Assembly: GCA_964563335.1 (NCBI GenBank)
Contig: CAZLWL010000049.1
Coordinates: 1-17,236, forward strand
Source of the DNA: QNBT01 sp964563335
Lineage (GTDB): Bacteria > Planctomycetota > Phycisphaerae > Sedimentisphaerales > Anaerohalosphaeraceae
Direction: 5' to 3'
Length of the DNA: 17,236 nt
A program made the position numbers and the translations under genes. Below the pieces are notes generated by a model. The model was not told where the DNA came from and did no database searches. It saw only the letters and a program-made list of their open reading frames with translations. Shown one piece after another: positions 1 to 5,799 of the stretch. Numbering within the stretch: the first letter of the stretch is position 1; each line of letters opens with the position of its first letter.

Positions 1-66
1 CCTGCGGAGCGCCTGTTATACTGCGTTCATTAACCCCCGGCCATCTTTTTGAAAGTGAGGTGTAGT

Positions 67-315
67 ATGGCACGGAAATTAACAGACAAACAAATGCGTG
101 TTTTGCGTTTTATCTATGACTATATCAAGAGCAATCATTGTGCTCCGGCCATGAAAGAAATTGCCGAAGCACTCGGTATTTCTGTGAGCGTAGCCCATGA
201 CCGAATACAGTACCTTTTTGGTCATGGTTGTTTGAGAAAATCCGAGACAGGGCAATGGAGGCGCAGCATCGCATTAACTGAAAAAGGCATTTTGGCCTGT
301 GAGGGCGATGAATGA
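67..315 (+). CDS. small LexA-type winged-helix DNA-binding protein
   Basis: This predicts an 82-residue protein that resembles only the N-terminal DNA-binding domain of LexA. The N-terminus reads LTDKQMRVLRFIYDYI, followed by a helix-turn-helix around residues 29-50 (KEIAEALGISVSVAHDRIQYL) and a short wing ending in a SIALTEKG motif. The C-terminal Ser/Lys autopeptidase domain of true LexA (about 200 residues) is absent, so this is not a classical SOS repressor. It is more likely a phage- or plasmid-type transcription regulator. I chose the ATG at 67 because GTGAGG lies just upstream at 55-60; an in-frame TTG at 49 has no such site. Its stop codon overlaps the start of the next small ORF (ATGA), which suggests translational coupling. 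Its target is unknown. Confidence 0.8.
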   Translation: MARKLTDKQMRVLRFIYDYIKSNHCAPAMKEIAEALGISVSVAHDRIQYLFGHGCLRKSETGQWRRSIALTEKGILACEGDE

Positions 316-440
316 CAGCCGAAGAATTACAAGAAGTTGTTGAGCAAATAGAAAGCATTAAATTCCTGCTGGACGAGCGGAATTTGGACTCACAGGCTTT
401 GCAGGTCGAATTAGCCGGACTTCCACCAACTGGATACTAA
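312..440 (+). CDS. 42-residue ORF coupled to the LexA-like gene
   Basis: A short reading frame starts at an ATG that overlaps the preceding stop codon (ATGA at 312-315). It encodes 42 residues beginning MTAEELQEVVEQIESIKFLL, acidic and predicted helical, with heptad-like spacing (L6, V9, I13, I16, L19) that could form a short coiled coil. I recognise no family. The overlap with the upstream regulator gene argues for a real, coupled gene; its small size and its end inside a 14-bp tandem repeat argue for caution. It may be an interaction partner of the regulator or a trimmed remnant. Confidence 0.5.
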   Translation: MTAEELQEVVEQIESIKFLLDERNLDSQALQVELAGLPPTGY

Positions 441-459
441 CGACTGGATACCAGCGACT
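429..459 (+). repeat. 14-bp tandem duplication
   Basis: ACTGGATACTAACG is followed directly by ACTGGATACCAGCG and then ACT. The first unit contains the stop codon of the 42-residue ORF, so slippage here could have set the current end of that ORF. Confidence 0.7.
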
Positions 460-486
460 CTATTTCCACTGGCTTGCAAACCTCTT

Positions 487-756
487 GCAGGCCATTTCTC
501 AAGAATGCCCCTGTTCGAAGGGCCGCGCCTGCCGGATGTTCACATCCAGCCAGGCCGCTCCGAGAGCACCAGGCAGACAAAACTGCGTTAATCTTGAGCA
601 ACGCGAAATCTTGAGCACAGCGAAATCTTGAGCTTTGCGAAATCCCGATACCTCGGGGCCGATTTATCGGGACCCCGCCGGGACCGCGTCTAAGAAACTC
701 TGTACTTTTTCTCTGTGGCCCAATAATCAGTGTTAATCAGTGTTAATCTGTGGCTA
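487..756 (-). repeat. 270-bp interspersed repeat, copy A (inverted)
   Basis: The reverse complement of this stretch matches 3570-3843 nearly end to end. Shared blocks in order are: TAGCCAC, two TGATTAACAC units, GGGCCACAGAGAAAAAG, TTCTTAGACGC, GTCCCGGCGGGGTCCCGA, an ATCGGCCCCGAGGTATCGGG block, three CTCAAGATT units, GGTGCTCTCGGAGCGG, CTGGATGTG-ACATCC, CAGGCGCGGCCCTTC and TTGAGAAATGGCCTGC. Identity stops sharply on both sides, which gives the boundaries. It has no reading frame of its own and looks like a non-autonomous element or a mosaic of smaller repeats. Confidence 0.85.
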
Positions 757-822
757 TTAATTCCTGCGTCCTCGGCGGTTAAATATTATCTGTGTCAATC
801 CGCGCAATCCGCGGTTAATATC

Positions 823-851
823 TTGACTACACGCACCTTTTAATTTACCCT
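823..851 (+). promoter_or_regulatory. possible promoter of the trans-sulfuration gene
   Basis: TTGACT at 823-828 is followed, after 17 bases, by TACCCT at 846-851. The -35 is good and the -10 is weak (only T1, A2 and T6 match TATAAT). Position and spacing suit the gene that starts at 910. Confidence 0.3.
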
Positions 852-909
852 GCCTGTTAATCCTTTTATCAGGGAAATCTAACCATTCGTCAATTTAAGG
901 GGTGCTATT

Positions 910-2088
910 ATGCAGGAATGCAAAGGGATGAAATTTTCGACGAAGGCGGTGCACGCCGGGGAAATACGGTATAACGAGTATGGGGCAATCACTACGCCCA
1001 TTGTTCAAACCTCGACGTTCATCTTCAAGAATATTAAGGAGATCGAACAATTAGCCAAGGGTACGGCCGGTCGTTTTGAGTACGGCCGATACGGACATCC
1101 CACGCAGCTTGCTGCCGAAGGCAAACTGGCCGCACTCGAAGGCGCCGAGGAAGCCGTGCTTTTCTCCTCAGGGATGAGTGCAATCACAACTTCGATGTTT
1201 GCACTGCTCAAGGCCGGCGACCACATCATAATCACCGACGATGCATACAAGCGGACGCTGGATTTCTGTCAGACGTGCCTCGACAGATTCGACATCGAAT
1301 GTACCGTTGTTAAGATGTGTGATTACGACGCTATTAAAAACGCGATAAAACCCAACACGCGAATCTTCTTCTCAGAGTCGCCGACAAATCCCTACCTGAA
1401 TATAATGGACATCGAGCGATTGATGAGCATATTCAAGGGTAAGGATGTCCTGGTTATGTCGGACAGCACATTTGCCACACCTTACAATCAAAGGCCGCTG
1501 GAATATGGAGTTCATATTGTTATTCACAGTTGCACTAAGTATCTCGGCGGTCATAATGATTTGCTCAGCGGCGTTGTGCTCGGCAAAAAAGAGCTGACCG
1601 GGCCAATTCGAGAGTACCTCAAGATTACCGGCGGTGTAATAGACCCGCATTCGGCATACCTGTTAATCCGCGGATTGAAGACTTTTGAGCTTCGCATAAA
1701 GCGGCACAATGAGAGTGGCCAGAAGATAGCCGAATACCTTGAGGGGCACCCGAAGGTCAAACGGGTATATTATCCGGGTTTGCCGAGTCACCCACATTAT
1801 GACGTCGCAAAAAGGCAGATGGCCGGCTTTGGAGGGGTTGTCACATTCAAAGTCAAGGACGATGCGGCATATGCGTTGAAATTTATGAGTCGCTTGAAGA
1901 TTGTCAATATCGGGCCGAGTCTTGGTGGGGTGGAATCGCTCATAACACATCCTGCCTGTGTCAGTTATTACAACGCAACAAAAGAAGAGCGCATGGCGCT
2001 CGGAATCACCGATGGTCTTATCCGTCTTGCAGTCGGCGTGGAAAATGCCGAAGACATCATAAACGATATTGACCAGGCCCTGCTTTGA
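910..2088 (+). CDS. PLP-dependent trans-sulfuration enzyme (cystathionine gamma-synthase/lyase family)
   Basis: The 392-residue product belongs to the Cys/Met metabolism PLP enzyme family and has its usual length. Such enzymes make or cleave cystathionine or homocysteine precursors in the cytoplasm, linking cysteine and methionine. Visible landmarks are Y58 and R60 in EYGRYGHPT (phosphate contacts from the neighbouring subunit), SSGMSA at 86-91, Y113, D185 in SDSTFATP (binds the pyridine nitrogen), K210 in SCTKYLGGHND (the Schiff-base lysine) and the SLGGVESLITHP substrate loop at 337-348. AAGGGG upstream at 897-902 supports the ATG at 910; a second ATG at 928 (MKFSTKAVHAGE) matches the usual family N-terminus and is a reasonable alternative. 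Cystathionine gamma-synthase, gamma-lyase, beta-lyase and methionine gamma-lyase cannot be told apart here. It stands alone and converges with the next gene. Confidence 0.93.
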   Translation: MQECKGMKFSTKAVHAGEIRYNEYGAITTPIVQTSTFIFKNIKEIEQLAKGTAGRFEYGRYGHPTQLAAEGKLAALEGAEEAVLFSSGMSAITTSMFALLKAGDHIIITDDAYKRTLDFCQTCLDRFDIECTVVKMCDYDAIKNAIKPNTRIFFSESPTNPYLNIMDIERLMSIFKGKDVLVMSDSTFATPYNQRPLEYGVHIVIHSCTKYLGGHNDLLSGVVLGKKELTGPIREYLKITGGVIDPHSAYLLIRGLKTFELRIKRHNESGQKIAEYLEGHPKVKRVYYPGLPSHPHYDVAKRQMAGFGGVVTFKVKDDAAYALKFMSRLKIVNIGPSLGGVESLITHPACVSYYNATKEERMALGITDGLIRLAVGVENAEDIINDIDQALL

Positions 2089-2443
2089 GGCGGCCGACGT
2101 CGATGCCGGGCCGGAGTGCGACTGTTTGGTGTAGGCATGAGTTTTATTTCGTGTATAGAAAAAAGGGGCAATCGCGGGGAATTTCACCATTTTGACTTAC
2201 CCACAGGCAGGTAACAATGGTTATTCGGTGGTAACTGCGGCCCTATTTTTTGGAAGGAGGTAGAGTCATTAACATAGCTTTTCCGAGTCCACTTCCCCGG
2301 CGATTACCCTTGCCTTTCAATGCATCACATTCAGATTGTGCGATGCATAATCTGAACTAATTTTTCATTTCTATCAGTAGCCTTCATTCCTCCAAAAGAC
2401 GACAATCTCTTATACACTGCTCATGCCGGCGCCACCTGTTGAA
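2089..2443. other. convergent intergenic region
   Basis: There is no convincing gene between these two convergent genes. It contains an isolated, very good Shine-Dalgarno-like GGAAGGAGG near 2251-2259 with no ATG, GTG or TTG after it, and the hairpin at 2320-2348 listed separately. Confidence 0.5.
2320..2348. terminator. possible hairpin terminator
   Basis: ATGCATCACA pairs with TGTG-CG-ATGCAT around a TTCAGAT loop (10 pairs with a 2-base bulge). A run of five T follows at 2360-2364. It sits between convergent genes, where a terminator is expected, but the stem is AT-rich and the T-run is 12 bases away. Confidence 0.3.
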
Positions 2444-2950
2444 TCAAGTTGGGTCCTCGCCAGTTGAATCGGTCTCGGTCTCCTGGCGGCCCGGCTCGCC
2501 GTTTTCTTCAATCGGTTTTGGCTTCAGCTTTCTCAGTTTGCCGGTGTCGGCGTGTAACTGAATATATCCACAGGCCGCACAGACTCGCGCCTGTGTCGGG
2601 ACCATTGCTTCTGCAAAGGTCCAGAATCGGGGCTTATCCGGCCTAAAATACAATCTGCCGGCGCCTTGAAGCCTTCCGGCGACAAGGACACTATGGCCGC
2701 AGGCGGCACATCTGCCTGCCGCTGTCTCGGCTTCCTTGATGCCGGTTGTCTTTTCAATAACGGCATCGAGACCTTCCTGTGAGAACCTGGTGGAGCCGCC
2801 GACTTTGTAGAACGACAAAGTTCCCTCTTTCATCCAGCGAAAGATCGTTGGCTGACTTACAGCGAGATATTCAGCGGCATCGCGAACGCTGAACCACTGA
2901 TTGTGGCGGTCCTTCGCCTCATCGGTAGTAAGATAGCCTTCTTCGGTCAT
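2444..2950 (-). CDS. excisionase-like HTH protein with C-terminal zinc ribbon
   Basis: The 168-residue product has two parts. Residues 19-66 form a MerR/excisionase-type helix-turn-helix (WFSVRDAAEYLAVSQPTIFRWM, then a wing KVGGSTRFSQEGLDAVIE), as in phage excisionases and many helix-turn-helix 'domain 17' proteins. Residues 81-127 hold two CAACG knuckles (C81, C84; C124, C127) typical of a zinc ribbon. The tail from 140 is Lys/Pro- then Glu/Asp-rich and probably disordered. It is likely a cytoplasmic DNA-binding regulator; its target is unknown. I prefer the ATG at 2950 because AGAGGA sits 8 bases upstream; an in-frame ATG at 2977 would add nine residues. The gene has its own promoter at 3018-3045, divergent from another strong promoter. 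Confidence 0.8.
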   Translation of the reverse strand: MTEEGYLTTDEAKDRHNQWFSVRDAAEYLAVSQPTIFRWMKEGTLSFYKVGGSTRFSQEGLDAVIEKTTGIKEAETAAGRCAACGHSVLVAGRLQGAGRLYFRPDKPRFWTFAEAMVPTQARVCAACGYIQLHADTGKLRKLKPKPIEENGEPGRQETETDSTGEDPT

Positions 2951-3017
2951 TATGCGTCCTCTATTGTCTGCAATCATATACTTTCACCCAAACTCACTGA
3001 CTTCCATGTACTTTTAT

Positions 3018-3045
3018 ATACTATCACAAAAATTGTCCAAGTCAA
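3018..3045 (-). promoter_or_regulatory. sigma70-like promoter of the HTH/zinc-ribbon gene
   Basis: On the minus strand TTGACT (3045-3040) and TAGTAT (3023-3018) are separated by 16 bases in an AT-rich tract, about 70 bases before the preferred ATG at 2950. Transcription would start near 3011. Confidence 0.55.
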
Positions 3046-3110
3046 GAAGAAAATTAATATTTTTCCATAACAATTTTATTTTTGGCCCAAAATTGAGTAT
3101 TAACCCCATC

Positions 3111-3139
3111 TTGACAAGAGCTGTTTGGGTTGCTATAAT
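3111..3139 (+). promoter_or_regulatory. perfect-consensus sigma70-type promoter
   Basis: TTGACA (3111-3116) and TATAAT (3134-3139) match the bacterial consensus exactly, with the ideal 17-base spacer. Transcription would begin near 3146. It points away from the promoter at 3018-3045. Confidence 0.8.
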
Positions 3140-3146
3140 AGTTTTG

Positions 3147-3170
3147 AACCTGCAGGCAGGTTTCGTTTTT
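3147..3170 (+). terminator. hairpin and T-run at the transcript start (attenuator-like)
   Basis: AACCTG (3147-3152) pairs with CAGGTT (3157-3162) around CAGG, and TCGTTTTT follows. The stem is only six pairs, so termination would be partial. Its place within the first bases of the predicted transcript makes it attenuator-like. Confidence 0.4.
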
Positions 3171-3191
3171 AGAGTTGTTCGTAGGAGACTG

Positions 3192-3269
3192 ATGAGGGCT
3201 AAGGCCGTTCGAAGGTCAAGTGCATCGGCGAAAGCTAAGGAAATAAGGGTCCCGGCGGGGTCCCGATAA
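3192..3269 (+). CDS. 25-residue basic ORF ending in a repeat
   Basis: An ATG at 3192 follows AGGAG by six bases and opens a 25-residue frame rich in Arg, Lys, Ala and Ser. Its last residues (VPAGSR) are encoded by the interspersed repeat that starts at 3248, so the present stop comes from the repeat. It lies downstream of a consensus promoter. I recognise no family; it may be a truncated gene or a chance frame. Confidence 0.25.
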   Translation: MRAKAVRRSSASAKAKEIRVPAGSR

Positions 3270-3320
3270 ATCGGCCCCGAGGTATCGGGATTTCGCAAAG
3301 CTCAGGCTTTGCTCAAGATT
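3248..3320 (+). repeat. interspersed repeat, partial copy B
   Basis: This is a 73-bp piece of the 270-bp repeat: GTCCCGGCGGGGTCCCGA, then the ATCGGCCCCGAGGTATCGGG block, then AAGCTC and GCTCAAGATT. It keeps ATAAATCGG as in copy A, whereas copy C has AGGTATCGG, so it is closer to copy A in sequence although it is oriented like C. Confidence 0.85.
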
Positions 3321-3343
3321 TTGTTGAGTGAGGAGTGTTGGAT

Positions 3344-3445
3344 ATGCAAACAGGAGAAGGTTTCACTATTGTCGAAGTTCTTGCGGCGCTGATAATAGTG
3401 GGCGCTGTGGCAATAGTGTCTTGTCTGGCCGTACCGATATTTTAA
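3344..3445 (+). CDS. mini-prepilin: N-terminal helix of a type IV pilin-like protein only
   Basis: The 33-residue product starts MQTGEGFTIVEVLAALIIVG. This is a clear prepilin N-terminus: a short leader ending in Gly6, Phe7 as the processed and methylated residue, Glu at mature position 5, and a hydrophobic helix to the end. Real pilins and pseudopilins are 100 residues or more, so the whole globular domain is missing. GAGGAG is placed eight bases before the ATG, so translation is plausible. I looked in the other frames up to the repeat at 3570 and saw no pilin-like continuation. It is either a truncated gene cut back near the repeats or a genuine helix-only pilin-like peptide that would insert in the inner membrane. 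Confidence 0.55.
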   Translation: MQTGEGFTIVEVLAALIIVGAVAIVSCLAVPIF

Positions 3446-3842
3446 GTTTAACGAGTTGTGTTGACCATACCTTGTGTGCTTAATCGTCTCTTGCGCCCTG
3501 GGCAAAAGCAGACACAAAAGTTCTTAGCCACAGATTTCACGGATTCACACAGTTTCTTAATGAGTTTTTTAGCCACTGATTAACACTGATTAACACGGTT
3601 TTTGGGCCACAGAGAAAAAGCACAGAATTTCTTAGACGCTGTCCCGGCGGGGTCCCGAGGTATCGGCCCCGAGGTATCGGGATTTCGCAAAGCTCAAGAT
3701 TTCACTACGCTCAAGATTTCGCGTTGCTCAAGATTAACGCTGATTATTTAGCCGGCTTTGGTGCTCTCGGAGCGGCTTGGCTGGATGTGCACATCCGCCA
3801 GGCGCGGCCCTTCTATCACGGCCATTTTTGAGAAATGGCCTG
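3446..3842. other. repeat-filled intergenic stretch
   Basis: No gene is supported. It holds a 'TTAGCCACAGATTTCACGG'-type repeat near 3525-3551 and then copy C of the 270-bp repeat. Confidence 0.6.
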
Positions 3843-3843
3843 C
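3570..3843 (+). repeat. 270-bp interspersed repeat, copy C
   Basis: This is the mirror partner of copy A at 487-756, with the same order of blocks. It includes three tandem GCTCAAGATT units (about 3690-3735), the perfect palindrome GGATGTGCACATCC (3783-3796) and, at its right end, an 8-bp stem GGCCATTT/AAATGGCC (3820-3840). The match to copy A ends at GGCCTGC, exactly where the CPBP protease fragment begins. Confidence 0.85.
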
Positions 3844-3995
3844 TGGTTTCGGTTGCATCAGTTGGAATCTTCATCGGTGGAGTAACATGGTCGGCGTGTT
3901 ACAACAGGTATCGTTCAATATGGCCGGGATACCTCAGCCATGCTATTGTTGATGTTGCTGTTTTTACTATTGGGTATATATTAATCTTTGAATAA
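3843..3995 (+). pseudogene. C-terminal remnant of a CPBP intramembrane metalloprotease
   Basis: Fifty residues remain. They read as two hydrophobic helices around YRSIWPGYLSHAIVDV, which is the last conserved motif of the CPBP (CAAX protease/bacteriocin-processing) family: a basic loop, a Ser-Ile-Trp-Pro, and a His-Ala-x-x-Asp in the next helix. The upstream catalytic motif (EExxxR) and the earlier helices are missing. The frame continues to the left only into repeat copy C, where it encodes nonsense. The family normally has 200 or more residues with six to eight helices. I infer truncation by insertion of, or recombination at, the repeat. Confidence 0.6.
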
Positions 3996-4074
3996 GATGG
4001 TGTTTTGATTTTTAACCACGGATTGCGCAGAGAACACAGAAAAGTTGTTATTCAGAGCGGAGTCCTGCGAAATT

Positions 4075-4224
4075 TCAAAAAGGAACTTTGCCCTCATCAA
4101 TATACGGGACATCGGATAGTTCACACTCGCGAGGCTCGCTCTTAAAGACATTAAGCACACGTTTGCGAATCCGCTTTCCGCTTTTTCCCGCTACTGTGTA
4201 CCGTTGCTTGAAAATACTCGCCAT
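4075..4224 (-). CDS. 49-residue MASIFK peptide, integrase-like N-terminus
   Basis: The ATG at 4224 is preceded by GTGAGG in a GAAAGTGAGGTAACGT context. The product starts MASIFKQRYTVAGKSGKRIR, which resembles the extreme N-terminus of many planctomycete tyrosine recombinases, but the DNA-binding and catalytic domains are absent. The second half (VFKSEPRECELSDVPYIDEG) is unlike an integrase and is unrecognised. It starts 18 bases after the upstream membrane-protein gene and is the last gene of the minus-strand operon. It may be an integrase remnant, a fusion of two remnants, or a small gene using a recurring start cassette. Confidence 0.5.
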   Translation of the reverse strand: MASIFKQRYTVAGKSGKRIRKRVLNVFKSEPRECELSDVPYIDEGKVPF

Positions 4225-4242
4225 ACGTTACCTCACTTTCTT

Positions 4243-4737
4243 TTAAGTCTCCTTGGTTTCTGTTGATATTTTCTCACCTGATTTATTATTTGCCATTTTA
4301 GGCTGCTTCAGTCCTAATGCACCTATACACAAAAGTGTTGTTATCAAAATAAAACTACAGAAAGAGCCAATTAAAGAATTAAGTAGTCCCGTAAATTTAG
4401 AGTATCCAAAGAATTTTTCATATACATAGGATAGCCCATTAACAACAGTAATAGCAAATAATTGAGTGTTTGAAAAAAAACCGCTACCAATATCGAGTAC
4501 TCCCATAAGAAAACCCACAATCCATAATACGACTAAAGCTGATATAACAATCCATATCATTTTCTGTTTTTTCAACAGAAGTGCGATAATATAAAGCCCC
4601 AGAAGAAGAATAATTATTGAGACTGCTACTGCAACGCCATTAAAATCTGATAAATACTTCCATGCTGTTATAAGTATCCCTACGATTAACAGAACTGTTG
4701 TTATCAAACCAGTCATAATCTGTATTGTTGCTTTCAT
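4243..4737 (-). CDS. four-helix membrane protein of the AT-rich operon
   Basis: The 164-residue product has hydrophobic segments at about 8-26, 35-55, 60-80 and 118-143, short polar loops and a charged, Lys/Glu/Thr-rich tail from 144. It is an inner-membrane protein; I recognise no family and see no catalytic motif. I chose the ATG at 4737 because AGGGGA lies five bases upstream and because it overlaps (TAATG) the stop of a 13-residue leader ORF. An in-frame ATT further up would add 16 residues that are really the leader's DNA. It follows the HEPN-like gene and precedes the 49-residue peptide gene. In toxin or defense cassettes a small multi-helix protein of this kind can be a membrane effector or a sensor, but that is only an analogy. 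Confidence 0.7.
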   Translation of the reverse strand: MKATIQIMTGLITTVLLIVGILITAWKYLSDFNGVAVAVSIIILLLGLYIIALLLKKQKMIWIVISALVVLWIVGFLMGVLDIGSGFFSNTQLFAITVVNGLSYVYEKFFGYSKFTGLLNSLIGSFCSFILITTLLCIGALGLKQPKMANNKSGEKISTETKET

Positions 4738-4778
4738 TATTTCCCCTTTTTTGGTTTCAATTTGAAAATGCTTGCCAT
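4737..4778 (-). CDS. 13-residue MASIFK leader peptide
   Basis: An ATG at 4778, placed after GCGAGGTGAATT, opens MASIFKLKPKKGK and stops at a TAA whose last A is the first base of the next ATG. The nucleotide context (GAAAGCGAGGTGAATT, then ATGGCAAGCATTTTCAA) closely resembles that at 4224. The stop-start overlap indicates translational coupling: ribosomes that finish the leader could re-initiate on the membrane-protein gene. The same integrase-like N-terminus at two places in one operon makes this more than chance. Confidence 0.45.
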   Translation of the reverse strand: MASIFKLKPKKGK

Positions 4779-4792
4779 AATTCACCTCGCTT

Positions 4793-5479
4793 TCAATCTT
4801 CTTCTTGTGTCGTCTCTATCCAAGGAAATGTTAGTGGTTGTCGCCAGTCATATTGCCTTTCTGCCTTGCGTGTTCTTGAGCCACTTCGCGTCAACAACAA
4901 ATTGTACTTGCAAAAGATTTCATCAATGAGCGTTAGCGCCTCCGCCACGTCTTTGTATGTTGGAATCGGTGTCGTCTGTCGATTGACGACGTTATGTGCT
5001 ACCCACTTGTTCGTGTAGTGCCTAATAAGCTCTGTTCCTTTGTTTAGGCGTTCGATGTCTTTATTCAGCCTTTTGACACTTATTAAGTCATCATTATCAT
5101 CGGCAAAAGAATTGAAGTCTGCGTCAGCATGTCCATTTTTTTGCAGCCACTCAGGATAATCGGAAACGAAATGCTCGCGCGTTATAACGTCACGATTGTC
5201 TCGAATATCCTGAATGAGCCTTTTTAACGACAGAGTTCCTTTCCCATCATCATTAAGTCGCCTTATAGCACTTGCAACGCTGTCGGCATAATTCTCAAAC
5301 ATCCAATTACAAATGTCTGGTGGGTCTTGGATTTTCTCGTTAGACCGGACTATCCTGAGAATCCCCTCATAAATCTCATGTTTACCGAGGTATTTCCCTA
5401 ATTGTCTTCCTACCTCCTTCAGTTGTCCTTGCCATTTTTGACGACGCCCTTCTTTCTGCTCTTCTGTCAGGTTTGCCAT
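4793..5479 (-). CDS. HEPN/AbiU2-like soluble protein, uncertain family
   Basis: The 228-residue product is mostly helical and charged, with no signal or membrane segment. The region LNKDIERLNKGTELIRHYTN followed by KWVAHNVV (about 138-165) is the shape of a HEPN-type helix that carries a conserved 'N-K-x-x-A-H-N' element, as in AbiU2-like and related abortive-infection proteins. The classical HEPN nuclease signature is Arg-x4-6-His. Here the residue before NKWVAH is Thr, and the nearest Arg is R153, nine residues before H162. So it may be catalytically inactive, divergent, or only similar in shape. The ATG at 5479 follows AGGTGAT; frames further up only read through a neighbouring gene. It lies 34 bases after the tail-anchored gene and 14 bases before the leader peptide. 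Function unknown; RNase or RNA-binding toxin is the leading guess. Confidence 0.65.
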   Translation of the reverse strand: MANLTEEQKEGRRQKWQGQLKEVGRQLGKYLGKHEIYEGILRIVRSNEKIQDPPDICNWMFENYADSVASAIRRLNDDGKGTLSLKRLIQDIRDNRDVITREHFVSDYPEWLQKNGHADADFNSFADDNDDLISVKRLNKDIERLNKGTELIRHYTNKWVAHNVVNRQTTPIPTYKDVAEALTLIDEIFCKYNLLLTRSGSRTRKAERQYDWRQPLTFPWIETTQEED

Positions 5480-5513
5480 AATATCACCTGCCTTTATCTT
5501 TGGTTTTGAACCA

Positions 5514-5795
5514 TCAACTGCTAAAAACAGTAATGAGAGCCACCACTGAACTAACAAAAGCCAATATAGCTGCCGCTGCTGCCCATCTACAAGCACTTAG
5601 CATCATTTTCGTTTGCAGCCAGGTATGGATACCGTTAGTAAAATAATATATCTGTTTTTGTCTATTATCCTGCATTGTATGCGGTAGAAACAGTCCGATT
5701 TCCTCCAGCAAATTGATTAACGCTGTGTTTTGCCTATCTATCTCCAATTTTTGAATCTTGCTTAATTTGCGCTCAATTTTGCTAATCCATATCAT
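5514..5795 (-). CDS. small tail-anchored membrane protein
   Basis: The 93-residue product begins with a charged helix (MIWISKIERKLSKIQKLEID, coiled-coil-like to about residue 33) and ends with one hydrophobic segment at about 69-91 (AAAAAILAFVSSVVALITVF). This suggests a protein anchored in the inner membrane by its C-terminus with a cytoplasmic head. I know no family. AAGGTGA, which contains the stop codon of the XRE frame, serves as the ribosome site, so it is coupled to that frame at a distance of four bases. It probably acts together with the HEPN-like protein made just downstream. Confidence 0.65.
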   Translation of the reverse strand: MIWISKIERKLSKIQKLEIDRQNTALINLLEEIGLFLPHTMQDNRQKQIYYFTNGIHTWLQTKMMLSACRWAAAAAILAFVSSVVALITVFSS

Positions 5796-5799
5796 TATT

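Larger units (their letters stand above)
441..909. other. intergenic stretch filled with interspersed repeats
   Basis: No coding region is supported here. The stretch holds the copy of the 270-bp repeat described separately and, at about 770-818, a further repeat-like text built on CAATCCGCGCAATCCGCGG, of which a degraded relative (ACCACGGATTGCGCAGAGAA) is seen near 4015. The last 50 bases before the next gene hold its likely promoter and ribosome site. Confidence 0.6.

Noticed and set aside
1663..2190. A 175-residue frame antisense to the trans-sulfuration gene.
   Set aside because: It is the mirror of a well-supported gene, has no family resemblance and no ribosome site.
2251..2360. A 30-codon frame starting at ATT (2268) after an excellent GGAAGGAGG ribosome site.
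   Set aside because: ATT starts are very rare, the product has no recognisable pattern, and the frame runs through the hairpin between two convergent genes.
3690..3735. Three CTCAAGATT units as a CRISPR-like array.
   Set aside because: The units are about 17 bases apart with no unique spacers and belong to the interspersed repeat.
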